Origin: Chloranthus sessilifolius
Taxonomy: Eukaryota > Streptophyta > Magnoliopsida > Chloranthales > Chloranthaceae
DNA: 64,000 bases
Assembly: GCA_021018995.1 (NCBI GenBank)
Contig: CM037596.1
Location: 90,651,184 to 90,715,183, forward strand
Direction of reading: 5' to 3'
In this document: positions 34,051 through 44,800 of the stretch, one piece after another
How positions within the stretch are numbered: position 1 is the stretch's first letter
How the letters are laid out: each line of letters begins with the position of its first letter
Position numbers and translations under genes: made by a program
The notes under the pieces: generated by a model
Seen by the model: the letters and a program-made list of their open reading frames with translations, nothing else
The model's database searches: none
What the model was told of the DNA's origin: nothing

Positions 34051-34734
34051 TCTCACCCGATTCCTACTCAGTGATTTTTCGCTCCCTACTCAGCGAGTTT
34101 TCAGTTTTCGGCACCCAAAACTGAACCGAACAGATCGAAAATCGGTTTTAGTTTTCCAGTCTTGGATGTGTTTCAATTCGGTTTTGGATCAATGTTTTTC
34201 GGTTAAGCTTCAAAGGTTTTCTATTTTTCCCATTCCTATGTAGGTGCCACATGACACTCACCCGATCCTCATGTTGGATGCCACATGACACTTAAATAGC
34301 ACCATCGTAGAGTTCAATCCTACGACCACATCCTAGTGTACCCGTTTCCTTAATCCCCATTACTTATAATTAAACATTGAGCCACACAATCTCATTTATC
34401 AACATATCAGAAGACCTCTCTATTCTATCTCTTAATTAATCACACTTTTAAGCTTTGCCAAAAAAAAACATCGAAATTGGAATAAACCCGTCGACTTGAC
34501 TTTAATGCCTGATCCGTTGGCCCAACCTGCCAGACCCGCTGAATCAAATACTTAAAAGGCCTGACCCAAAAAAAGTACTCGACCTTAAACTGTCGGGGTC
34601 AAGTTAGGCATTGGGCATTTGGGGCAGGAGAGGCCTTACAGATCCCGAAGGTTGGTTCAGATCTGGCATTTCGTCATTTTTCTTTATAAATATTATCTAA
34701 AATATAATCTCTAGTTGCTATTACCTATAATAAA
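34051..34734. other. Region without a recognised gene
   Basis: Receptor-kinase homology ends near 34050. Beyond it are words such as 'ctactcag.gattttt/gagtttt' (34065-34105), a run of 'cggtttt' (34120-34205), and a stretch of 'acccg' and 'cctgaccc' words (34490-34620). No reading frame of note was seen. Confidence 0.35.
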
Positions 34735-35490
34735 TTGTACAAAGTATGGTGGAACTCTCTTGCTCAATAGGCTAGTCAATGCTCTTAGAAATCTAAGAGC
34801 TCATTCCACACCACTAACTGCAAGATATTATCCAAAGGGATCCCAACATTGTATGGCTATAACTTGAAGACTATACTAGTATACAAAAAGGCCAAAAGAC
34901 TAAGCAACAAAATGGAACATATCTACAAAAACCATTATTTCAATGAAAGGGCCCGTTAGAAAAAATGATCTTTTCCAAAGGGGCCCCAATATATATTATC
35001 TAAAAAATTGTCTTGCTCAATAGGCTAGTTAATGCTCCTAGAAATCTAAGAGCTCATTCCACACCACTAACTGCAAGATATTAAAGGGGTCCCAACATTG
35101 TATGGCTATAACTTGAAGACTATCTTACTATGCTAAAAAGGCCAAAATACTAAGCAACAAAATGGAACATATCAACAAAAACCATTATTTCAATGAAAGG
35201 GCTGGTTAGAAAACATGATCTTTCCCAAAGGGGCGCCAATATATTTTATCTAAAAATTTCTCTTGCTTAATAGACTAGTGAATGCTCCTAGAAATCTAGA
35301 GCTCATTCCACACCACTAACTGCAAGATATTGTCCAAAGGGATCATCCCAACATTGTATGGCTATAACTTGAAGACTATATTAGCATACTAAAAAGGCCA
35401 AAATACTAAGCAACAAAATGGAACATAATCAACAAAAACCATTATTTCAATGAAAGGGTTGGTTAGAAAAAATGATCTTTACTTTCCAAG
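34735..35490. repeat. Three tandem copies of a ~250-bp unit
   Basis: Copies begin near 34761, 35014 and 35264, taken at 'tgct(c/t)aata'. They share 'gagctcattccacaccactaa', 'cccaacattgtatggctata', 'aagcaacaaaatggaaca' and 'aaaccattatttcaatgaaa'. The spacing is 253 and 250 bp. A diverged relative of the start of the unit is seen near 55915-55975 ('ctcaatagactagtcaatg'). Confidence 0.85.
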
Positions 35491-35563
35491 GGAGGCAAAA
35501 TTATACCACAATGTTGAAAGGATTATGAATTAATTATCAAAGGACAGTGACAATTGTGATCAT

Positions 35564-35570
<7 letters not shown>

Positions 35571-35632
<62 letters not shown>
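35571..35632. repeat. (TA)n microsatellite
   Basis: An uninterrupted TA tract of about 60 bp ends in 'atagatata'. A hairpin-forming segment follows immediately. Confidence 0.9.
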
Positions 35633-35636
<4 letters not shown>

Positions 35637-35659
35637 TATAAACTTGACTTGAGTCATGC

Positions 35660-35765
35660 TTAAGTCATGCATGACTCGAGTGGGTGACCATCAAATCGCA
35701 GTCAAATGTTTACCACAACGTTATCTGGCGGTTACCCACTCGAGTCATGCGCAACTCGGGTCAGG
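35660..35765. repeat. Inverted repeat next to the TA tract
   Basis: 'gcatgactcgagtgggt' at about 35667-35683 pairs with 'acccactcgagtcatgc' at about 35734-35750. The outer flanks share the direct word 'gtgatcatta' (about 35556 and 35766), which could be a target duplication around a small AT-rich insertion. Confidence 0.6.
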
Positions 35766-35769
35766 TGAT

Positions 35770-37105
35770 CATTACTAAATATATATTTAAAAAATATCTA
35801 TTTATTGTGAAATACATGTCAGGATGAGTTGGTATATGGTTAACCAAAACTAAAGAGAAAAACTAACAAGAGTTACTATCGAGGACCCATGATACAATTT
35901 TTCATTTAGTGTGTCATTTGATGTGAATATCATGATGCTTAGATTTGGTGGGTTAAAGATTGCAATGAAAAATATAACTTTTATTTCATTTGAGTAAAAG
36001 CAATCAAACACCATTAAAGTGAATCACTTGATAAAAATATTTTAAAAGGTTATTGATTGCCATAGTGACCAAAGACACGTTTTTTCTGGAAAAAAAAATG
36101 CGTTTAAAATTCTGAAAATTAAAACACGTTTAAAATTTCCGATTTGGTGGGTTAAAACGCATTTTTAAAACAAAACGCTTTTTAAACCCATTTTAAAAAA
36201 AATACGTTTTAAACCCTTTTTTTCGTGTTTAAAACCCATGCTTGGTCAAAACATATATATTTTTATTTTTTTATAATTATTAATATTTTTAAAATTTTCA
36301 TAATTTTCTTGCTTTTTTCCCAAAATTATCAAAATTTACCGTTTTTCGTATATATCCAGAGCGGTTTTATTCCTGTACCTATATGTGGTCATTATCTTGA
36401 CAGCTATGACTCACATTATAGAAATATTTTTTGCAACAAAATGTTCAAACCATCATATGTAAGCATTGTAATTTTCATTTCAAGTCGTACTCCTGATTAA
36501 GAAAATAATATGAACAAAAATAGTGTCATGTGTCCAATTATGTCCGGGTATTTGACCAATTTTTTAAAGTTAATTGCCATAAACCAACTCTAACTATCTT
36601 CCAAACAATGGATCTGTGCCACATGAAATAAAAAATTGACCGTATGATGGTATACTCATGGTCTCATGATCCGTTGTGTCAAAGGTTAGTGTGAAAAACG
36701 TTCCGTATCGTCCTATCTAAAGTGGTCAATGGGTTTTAGTGGGTTTTGGACGTAGGGGCGACTAGAGATTAGGTAGGCGCGAAGAGACGTACCAATCCCT
36801 CCAAGGCAAACAATTCATGCTGACTCGTACCAAAGATGGTGCAAATATGGGGCCTTCGGGTATAGGCCAATCCTTCATCTTTGTATCTAGATGTCTCTAG
36901 ATGAGTCTCTTGCCCATCTGGGTCACCCTTTTCAATGGAATCTTAGACTTATAAAAATAATGTTTTTTGCATTTTCCCTCTTGAGATATGTCGAATTTAC
37001 AGTACTCCACCACCGGTGTTTTACTTATTTACACTGCGGCCCTTGCTTTCGTGTATCCTTTACTTATTGCCCTATACATTGATGTACTCTCTAACAAATT
37101 AAAAT
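35770..37105. other. Intergenic region without a gene
   Basis: About 36070-36240 repeats 'aaaacgc/aaaaccc' and 'gtttaaa' words. About 36600-36720 has a partial TTGACTGC-family-like segment ('gtgccacatgaaataaaaaattgaccg', 'atggtctcatgatccg'). From about 36890 the sequence is homologous to 62570 onward. Open frames at 36225 and 36891 show no domain. Confidence 0.4.
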
Positions 37106-37430
37106 AACCTTTGACTGCTTTGAATCAAATGGAGAACATTTTTTGCCCCGATCTTTGACCTAGTTGATCTGGAGATCATGGATCTGCAACCAGACAACCA
37201 AATTTTGATTCATATGGTTTACATCTTGGAAAGTGATCTAAGAACCACGTTTGATGTACACCCCATGATCATGGGTTGTCTGCCATGTGGAATCAAAATT
37301 TGACAGCCTGATGGTAGGCTTATTATCTCAAGATTTCCATTGGCTGGAAGCTTGTAGTGGGAAATGATCTCCATCATCTGATTCAGAGCAGTCAAATTTT
37401 AGTTCTGATATAGTCAACGTTGATCCATAT
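36890..37430. repeat. Dispersed repeat copy, homologous to 62570-63100
   Basis: Shared blocks in order are 'ttgcccatctgggtcaccctttt', 'cccttgctttcgtg', 'cctatacattgatgtactctctaa', the TTTGACTGC MITE and 'caatccatatcactat'-like words. The similarity extends about 200 bp outside the MITE, so a larger repeat carries it or both copies arose by segmental duplication. Confidence 0.7.
37110..37396. mobile_element. MITE, TTTGACTGC-ended family, copy 3
   Basis: Left end TTTGACTGCTTTGAATCAAA pairs with right end 'tctgattcagagcagtcaaa'. The internal 'gatctggagatcatgg', 'gtgatctaagaaccacgtttg' and 'ccatgtggaatcaaaatttgac' match the copies at 8268 and 62773. Noncoding. Confidence 0.75.
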
Positions 37431-37509
37431 CACTATTGGTCTAATGAGAGTGATATAATAAGTGAAGGAAGCAAAAAAGCAAGGGGGCCACATAGAATCT
37501 ATAAGGGTA

Positions 37510-37752
37510 ATGGGACCGACTCTCGTGACCGTCATTTAAACCCTAAATGGTGTTTAAACGATCTTACACTAGTTATTGGCTTATGATCTTGGAAATCCAT
37601 ACCACCAAAGTGATAGATCATCAATTGAAAGGATATGAGTCTAAAAGTTACACTTTTTGGGACAATTTAATCATCTGATTTGTGCACTCTAATGTCAATG
37701 GTTGTTCTTAATTTTAAAGGATGATATTAAAGTTCACCGATCAGTTGGTTTA
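37510..37752. repeat. Left half of a dispersed repeat split by the gypsy element
   Basis: This half has 'aaatggtgtttaaacgatcttacac', whose complement recurs in the right half at about 50985-51025 ('ggtataagatcatttaaacaccatt'). It runs to the target-site copy GTTTA at 37748-37752. Joined with 50695-51035 it reconstitutes one copy of the family also seen, inverted, near 55248-55520. Confidence 0.6.
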
Positions 37753-40439
37753 TGTGATAGCCCGGGTTTCTACACGCGGAAACCCGTGCCAATAGGATCA
37801 TGCTCTGGATGATCCTCGGGATAAAATCAAAGAGTGTCTACTCATCAAGCGGAAATTAGAGCAGACACTGTCCAGTAGTGGCAGATCGAGTCATAATATA
37901 AGGCTCAAAAGCAAAGAAAGAGAATAAACAATGCATATATAGATAAAAGAATATACATCCTCAAAAAGGAACCAAGAAGAATCAATGGTGATAGACATCC
38001 ATCACTCAAAAATAGTGATTTCCAATGGTGGTTCCTATAGAATGTATATAAATACAATATCGACATTTATAAAAATATAATACAGAAGGTGGCCACCAAG
38101 CGCACAGATAATCCAAAATACATATCCAGAAACCCACAAAATACAAGACTAAAATACCCAGGCTAAGGGTAAAACTCGTCAGCCAGGATATCCGTGTCCT
38201 CCTCAGCCTTAGCCTCCGTCTCCGGCTGATAGTCTGGGTCGCTCTCTGTACCCGATACCCTAGCCTCAGAACCTATCATTATAGAACAGGGTGAGTTACC
38301 ATTTAAGCTCAATAGAAGAATTTCAAGTAATTTGCATTTGAAATGTAAGGCATGATGCACTGGAAGTAACTCAGACAGATAGAGCATGTATAGAGCAGAC
38401 AGAATTGAATAAATGTAGACAGATGATCAGAAATGTGAAATAATCAGTATGCAACGCTTTTAAATGAATAGAGCATATGCAAAAGTACTGGAAACAAAAT
38501 TGATTTCAGAGTGATCAAATGCATGCATACTATAATTATCATCTAAATTTTTATATACTTAAATAACTCCCGTGAATATAGCACATGGTAGCCAGATGGG
38601 TGCCGATGGGTAACCCCGACCATCGTCGTTCGATGAACAATTTCAGAATGCAACAATGTCTCATCTAAGGAGTTCAATTGTGTCGATGATTTCCGAAGCA
38701 GATGCACGGATATTTCGCCGTGCCGGTCACGGTTATACCGCCGAGTCGGTGAGGTTCGTCAGATGAACTTTAAAATCAATACATATAAACCACAGAGTCA
38801 GATATCATAACAGATGCAGAGACATACAGAACCTGCATAACAGAAGACAAACAGAGACATATGCTCGGAGAAACCATATAGTCAAAATCAGATACAATTT
38901 AGGTTGAATTTTCCCTACCTCAAACTTATCTTTCTAAGCAAATCCAAAGCCTTATAAGGTGTCCAGGCGTTGGCCTATATCATGCATATAGTGTACTTCG
39001 TGTCAAAACAGAAAAGAAAATATTGCCCCTTAGTGTTTGCTTCCCAAAACTCAAAACAGAAAATAGTTCAAGAACAGGGGATTCGATCGATCAATCATCC
39101 TATTTGATCGATCGGATTCACATCTGATCGATCAATCTCTTCATTGATCGATCGGATGCCTTACACCTGCTCCTTCAGAACAAAGAACATATGATCGATC
39201 AATCTCCTCATTTATCGATCGGATTCCCAAGTTGATCGATTAATATCCATTGTTGATCGATCAAACCCACCTTCTTCACATACACAGAACAGTCCTGGCT
39301 TTGATCAATCAATCTCCTATTTGATCGATCAAGCCTCGAATTCGATCGATCAATCCTCAGGTTTGATCGATCGGGTCAAATTTTTAGAAAGTTCAACCTT
39401 CTGTTCTCACAGTGTCTTTATAAAATTCGATTGATCAAATCCTTGATTTGATCGATCAAATTCACAGTTTGATCGATCAATTCTCCATTGATCAATCTGT
39501 TCACACTTGATCGATCACCTTAATATTTGATCGATCAGTACCAAATTTGATTGATCAAACCCCATGTTTGATCGATCAAGCATATCGGACACTAACTTCT
39601 TAAGAAAAGTCACTCTTCTATTCTATAAAGGCATAATAAAATTCGATCAATCAACTCCTTAGTTTGATCGATTGGATTACAGACTGATCGATCAATTATT
39701 CAAATTGATCGATCGGACATGACAAATCAAGTTGTCATTAATGGGGTTGTTGAAATCAAACCCATTTCAACCCTAGCTTTTATGATTCACTTTGAATCAT
39801 CAAGCCCTCATCAAACCCATATTTATGACACTCCAATCTACTCAAACTCATAATAACTCACCTATTCGGATGATTGCTTCTTGGTTCACGGCATCCGAGG
39901 TCCACAAGGGTCTCGGGTCCAGATCGGGGAGCTCGTCAATGTGGGTTCTCCAAGGAACTAGAGGTTGCGTCTCACTCTAACACGCAGGTGTGCTTGCTCT
40001 TTCAACCAGATTAACGCACACAACTTCTCTGCCTTACGTTCTAACCCCAAGGTTCCGTAACTGAGGGTTTCTCAAGCTTTGGTTTCTCACAGTACTTCAG
40101 AACTCTTAGCTACAGATTTTCAAGAACAAGGAGTAGGGTGAGAATCCAACTCTCTTCCTTCTCTTATAAGCTATCATTGGAAATATCTTAGATATTTTCA
40201 TTTCTAATGGTTTCGCTCCGGTGTGAGCGCACACACACACTCTCACGTATTCACAATATACAAAGGATCCGAAACGGATCTCGGATTCTTGTTGCAAGTG
40301 ATCTATCACTTCGCACGCATATTGATTAAAAGCATTTGTATTAATAATCTTATTTTCTAATTTTTAATTTGTCTCAATTTTCGTGCCATGCGCGGATACC
40401 AAAGCAGTCAGAAAGTTTTCAGATTTTCGAGTCGTTACA
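37753..40439 (-). repeat. 3' LTR of the gypsy element
   Basis: Plus-strand ends are TGTGATAGCC and AGTCGTTACA. It is slightly longer than the other LTR because of indels, for example about 60 bp near 39250-39310 absent from the right copy. It contains a dense GATCGATC array (39085-39720). A 'gccgtgccggtcacggttataccgccgagtcggt' block lies near 38720, also found in the solo LTR at 53690. Confidence 0.9.
39085..39720. repeat. TTGATCGATCAA palindrome array (3' LTR)
   Basis: About two dozen copies of TTGATCGATC(A/G) or near variants are spaced irregularly, mostly 10-30 bp apart. Spacers differ from each other, so this is not a simple tandem repeat. Corresponding arrays lie at 49420-49975 and 42638-42985. 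Confidence 0.9.
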
Positions 40440-40452
40440 TTCTCCCCCCCTT
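40440..40452 (-). other. Polypurine tract of the gypsy element
   Basis: The plus-strand 'ttctcccccccttag' abutting the LTR reads on the minus strand as CTAAGGGGGGGAGAA directly before TGTAACGACT. This is the expected second-strand priming site and confirms the 3' LTR. Confidence 0.8.
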
Positions 40453-41011
40453 AGGAATTTTCATCCTTGAAAATGGGAAGGGAGCCTTAATCAGGTCTAT
40501 GGAACATCCTAATCCTAAGGTGCAGAACGAAGCAGAACAGACAGTTCGAGTCGGTACGAATGGGTCACAATGCAATAGACTCTGCTAAGCACGCTTATGG
40601 AGGGTCGAGATCCGTGGTAACCTGGATGTACTGCGTGTGACATCCGAGGATGCCACAGAGGATTGCATCCGTACATGGATGCGTTCATCCCAAACGGCAC
40701 ATGCTCGTAAAAAACATTCCACAGTGACTCAACAACCACACACACAGAACACGCATACACCATATCAGGGAGTAAACAGAGACAGAGTACAGAGCAGATG
40801 TGTCATATATCAGGGAATCAGAGTAATGAACATGCAAAATATAAATCGAAAGTAGCATACACGTGCAGGCAAAAGAGAAATCATGCAGGAAGCAATCGTG
40901 CATGCATAGTAGAAAATATAAGGAAACAGAAGGATACATATACTGATATATACATATAGATCTATATACGCAAATAAAATGAGAAATCTGACATATACTG
41001 TAAGAGTAATC

Positions 41012-42397
41012 ACCTGCCGGTGGAGCTGATGATGGACCTGGCTCCGTAGGTGGGGTAGGTCGGCTCAGTCTGGCTGGCTCAGGGCGATACTCGCGAGGGT
41101 CAATGGTGTGCTGACGAGCATGGGCTATCATCAGGGTGGATGTTGTCGCGTAGGAGTGCTGCATCAAGAGCTCAAGCATCCCCTCATGATAGTCCAATCG
41201 CCGGTGGACTTGACGATGGAACTCCTCCATCCCGTCCAATCGCTCGTGAAGCCGTTTGTTGTTCTCGTTTATAACAGCGACGAGGGCTTCGAGCGTAAGG
41301 GTGGAAGGCTCGGCTTGGCGCGAGGTAGTAGCACGGGCAAGTCGACACAAAGGAGTAGTGGCAGGTCTAGCAGGCACCATAGGCTGAGGTGGGCGATCAG
41401 GCTATGCCTCCCCCACATCTGGAGCTCCTGCAGCCGGCTCAACTCCCGCCTCAACTAGAGGAACCTCCTCCTCATTCGGCAGTCTCTTGACCAAGAGATT
41501 GCAACTCTTGGTCTAGTCTTTAAGTAAATAGACTTTCACATTATCGTTTCATCTAGGCTCCAAAGGAGCCATGCTGTAGGCCTCCTACACAGAATTGTAT
41601 TGCTCGACCATGCGGGTGATCAAGCGAGCATAGGGCATCTCCTTCTTAGGCGCCACCTTCCTCGTCTACTGATCAAAGGCATCTAACATGCCATCGATAA
41701 TAACATCGGCGATGGAGAACCAACGGTTCTCAAAGGCGGAAAATAAAAATTGTTGTACGATGCCCGTACGTTCTGACTTATGGAGGAAAGGGTAAATGAC
41801 ACACTTGACGTAGGTGTCAAGCATCCATAGGTTATAGGGTAATTGGGCCCTCTTAACCGATTGGCCCGACCCATGTAAGCCGTGGGCCATCTTGGCGATG
41901 ACATCCTCAAAAGAGACCTCCTTTATGTAGGGAGACTCCAATCCACAAGTCGCCATGTACCCAGAGGGGCACTGTATAGCTGCGGCGACGTGGAAATGAG
42001 TAAACCGGTACTCTAATCCGTTGATTGTGGTGACCATCTGGTATCAGCTACTCCCACATCGTAGGTGTTGGTAAAACAGACGTACTATACGTGGGCAATA
42101 GTAGTCGTGATAGGTCTTGAGCCCTAGCTTCCCAATGTAACTGATCGCCCAAGCCATCTCAGGGCGATCCTCAAAAAGGGTCGGTGTAAACTCTTGCTCC
42201 GGCAAGAAACTTTTGGCATTCCAAAGATCAGTTGGCAACTCACGTTCTATGAGTTGCGGTTGAGGTGGGTTAACGGGTGGTATAGGCGGAATAGGTGGTG
42301 CCACGGGTGGTACGGTGGGTGGAACGACGGGTTCAACGGGTGGTGTCGAAGTACGAGCCCGTGAAGTAGGGATCTTGCCGAAGCATTCTTCGTGCAA
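41012..42397 (-). pseudogene. Extra ORF downstream of pol (plant-transposon-protein-like)
   Basis: The frame starting MHEECFGKIPTSRARTS has a Pro/Val-rich linker ('PVVPPTVPPVAPPIPP'). It continues with 'WAISYIGKLGLKTYHDYYC' and 'RIVRLFYQHL', a stop near 42045, then 'MVTTINGLEYRFTHFHVAAA', 'VKRAQLPYNLWMLDTYV' and 'FENRWFSIADVIIDGML'. Further stops separate a coiled-coil-like end ('LEALVAVINENNKRLHERLD', 'RRLDYHEGMLELLMQH'). The pattern recalls the putative plant transposon protein domain found beside plant retroelements; that assignment is tentative. It lies in sense with pol but about 740 bp beyond it. Such extra ORFs are unusual in Tekay/Del elements. Confidence 0.6.
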
Positions 42398-42637
42398 GGT
42401 CCCATGGTTTTAAAAGGAGAAAATGCAAGAAAAACACCAAAGAATTTGCAAAATATAGGGTTTACCGTGCGAGGTACGCGAAACACGATCCGAAGAACCA
42501 AGAATCCGAAGTTCCGACAGCCGGGAGTCTCCGAAAATCAAGGTCGCACGCAAGGAAGGCAAAACGCTCTCGCTCGATGTCCTCCTTTTGATCGTTCAAA
42601 TGGGTATTTTAAAACCCAAGAGCAACTTAAAACTTCA

Positions 42638-42985
42638 TATTCGATCGATCAATGTTCAGTTGATCGATCGGATTCTCAACTTTAAAAAGCCCTAACCCGA
42701 CAGATCGATTGATCAATTCCTCATGTTGATCGATTGGGTCCTTAAAGTTGATCGATCAAGTGAACCCATTAATCGATTTGGCATGTACAAAACCAAAATC
42801 CACTTGATCGTTCAATCCTTGAATTGATCGATCGGGTTCAATAGTTGATCGATCAAATCGCCCCTTTGATCGATCGGGTCAGCCTATTTTGGAATCTTAA
42901 TATTGATCGATCAGCTACGCTGATTAATCGATCGGATACATGTTTGATCGATCACAACCCCAATTTCATCGATAAGACTCAACAA
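42638..42985. repeat. GATCGATC array in the internal spacer
   Basis: About a dozen TTGATCGATC-type palindromes lie between the chromodomain stop (43138) and the extra ORF start (42397). The motif is the same as in the element's LTRs although this is internal sequence. Confidence 0.85.
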
Positions 42986-43137
42986 AAAAGTTATTGTCTA
43001 AATTCCTAGGTTTAACAGACCGTTAAGCATTGCTACCGTCCAAAGGTCAAGCTATATAATCATAGTATCACTACAATAGTCTACAGATATGCAATACATT
43101 ATCCAACATAAATTAAATATCAAAAGTACCTTGCATA

Positions 43138-44800
43138 TCAGGTGAACAAATGCGGGTACTGTTCGTGAATTTCGGCTTTGCGTTCCCAGGTAGCCTCTGC
43201 AGAAGAGTGATTCCTCCACTTTACGAGCACTAGTAGAATCATCTTAGTCCGTAAAACCTACTCCTTACGGTCCAGGATCTACACAGGTTCGTCTACCAGA
43301 GTCATGTCTTCTTGAAGCTCAATCGGTTGAAAGTCCAGAACGTGTGTTGTGTCTTTCACTTATCGCTTCAACATGGAAACGTGAAACACATTATGCATGC
43401 TTGCCAATTGTGGTGGCAAAGCAATCCGGTACGCAACTTTCCCAACTCGTCTAAGCACCTCAAAAGGCCCAATATAACGTGGACTCAACTTCTCATGCTT
43501 CCCGAAACGCATCACACCCTTAGTTGGCGAGATTTTCATAAATACCTTATCTCCGACCTGAAAACAAGTGTTAGCCTAATACAAACTGAGAGGAAAAGAA
43601 AACCCAATTATTTTAGCAAAGTCAAGTATACCTGAAACTCGACTTACATGCGATGAAGATCGGCATAACTCTTTTGGCGACTTTGAGCAACGTTCAATCT
43701 CTCGCGGACCAACCTAACCATCTCGGTGGCACTGTCCACAATATCTGGTCCCAAAATGAGTTTCTCACTGACTTCCTCCCAGTTCAACGGAGATCTGCAT
43801 CGTCGTCCGTATAAAGCTTCGTAGGGAGCCATACCAATGCTAGACTGATAGTTGTTACATACGTGAACTCAATCAAAGGCAAATGTTGGTCCCATGACTC
43901 GTGAAAGTCTAACATGTAGGTGCGCAACATATCCTCTATAATCTGGTTCACTCTTTCAGTCTGCCCATCTATTTGCGGGTGAAATATTGAGCTGAAATTA
44001 AGTCTAAACCCCATGCCCTCCTGAAATCTCTGCTAGAACTGTGATGTATATAGTGGATCGCGATCACACACAATACTGACTGGTATACCATGAAGTCTAA
44101 CTATCTCTTTCACATACAGCTCTGCAAGCTTACTGACTGTGTACGCAATACGGTATGGTAGGAAATGTGCAGACTTAGTCAGTCTGTCCACAATGACCCA
44201 GATGACATTGTGTTTCCTCAATGTCGGTGAAAACCCCAGTGTAAAATCTATAGAAATAGCTTCCCATTTCCATTCTGGTATAGGCAGAGGTTGCAACAAT
44301 CCCATAGGATTCTGATGATCTACCTTGACCTATTGGCAGACCAAGCATCTGGACACATTTTCTGCTACGTCCTTCTTCAAGCCTCTCCACCAAAATCTTT
44401 TCTTCAAGTCCTGATACATCTTGGTGCTCTCAGGATGTATAGCATACATGGATTTATGAGCCTCCTCTAAAATAGTATCTCTGAGCTCAACATTGATAGG
44501 TATGCACACCTTATCCTTGAATAGCAAGGTACCATCCTCCCTGATGGAGAAATTTGCTCTAGTCCCACTTATCACACCCTGTTTAATGGTCATCAGCTCG
44601 TCATCAACCATCTGAAGCTTGCGGATATTCTTGAACAGTGTCGGCCTGATAACTAGGGTAGACATTAAAGCTCCAGAACCTTTCACATCAAACCTCGTAT
44701 CACACAAGGCCATGTCCTCAAGCAAATGCCATCGTTGGACTCTCGTAATGAGATGAGCCAACTGTACTGAAGATTTTCGACTCAATGCATCTGCCACTAC
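43138..44800 (-). pseudogene. Gypsy integrase and chromodomain (pol C-terminal part)
   Basis: Coding order on the minus strand is as follows. The HHCC zinc region reads 'HPESTKMYQDLKKRFWWRGL' and 'CLVCQ'. The catalytic core keeps Asp in 'ISIDFTLGF', Asp in 'IVCDRDPLYTSQF' and Glu in 'QIIEDML'. Then comes 'MAPYEALYGRRCRSPLNWEE', then '[20 protein letters not shown]', '[20 protein letters not shown]' and '[10 protein letters not shown]'. A chromodomain-like tail follows: 'VKWRNHSSAEATWERKAEI' and 'YPHLFT'. The stop is at 43138-43140. Internal stops occur at 44330, 44033 and elsewhere. A chromodomain marks the chromovirus branch of Ty3/gypsy. Confidence 0.85.
43558..43631 (-). other. Candidate 74-bp intron between integrase core and chromodomain
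   Basis: On the minus strand 'GAGTTTCAG' is followed by GTATACTTGA.. and a pyrimidine-rich run ('ttttcttttcctctcag'), ending ..CTTGTTTTCAG before 'GTCGGAGATAAGG'. Removal joins 'VEFQ' to 'VGDKVF' in frame, which is the usual continuous sequence in this family. The 74 bp is not a multiple of three, so keeping it breaks pol. It could be a real spliced intron or a chance insertion. Confidence 0.5.

Noticed and set aside
39085..39720. GATCGATC array as a CRISPR array
   Set aside because: The repeats are too short, irregular in spacing and located in an LTR of a plant retroelement.
40685..41013. Tyr/Ile/Cys-rich extension at the end of a 231-codon frame
   Set aside because: The N-terminal part belongs to the extra ORF of the gypsy element; the rest looks like noncoding 3' sequence read by chance.
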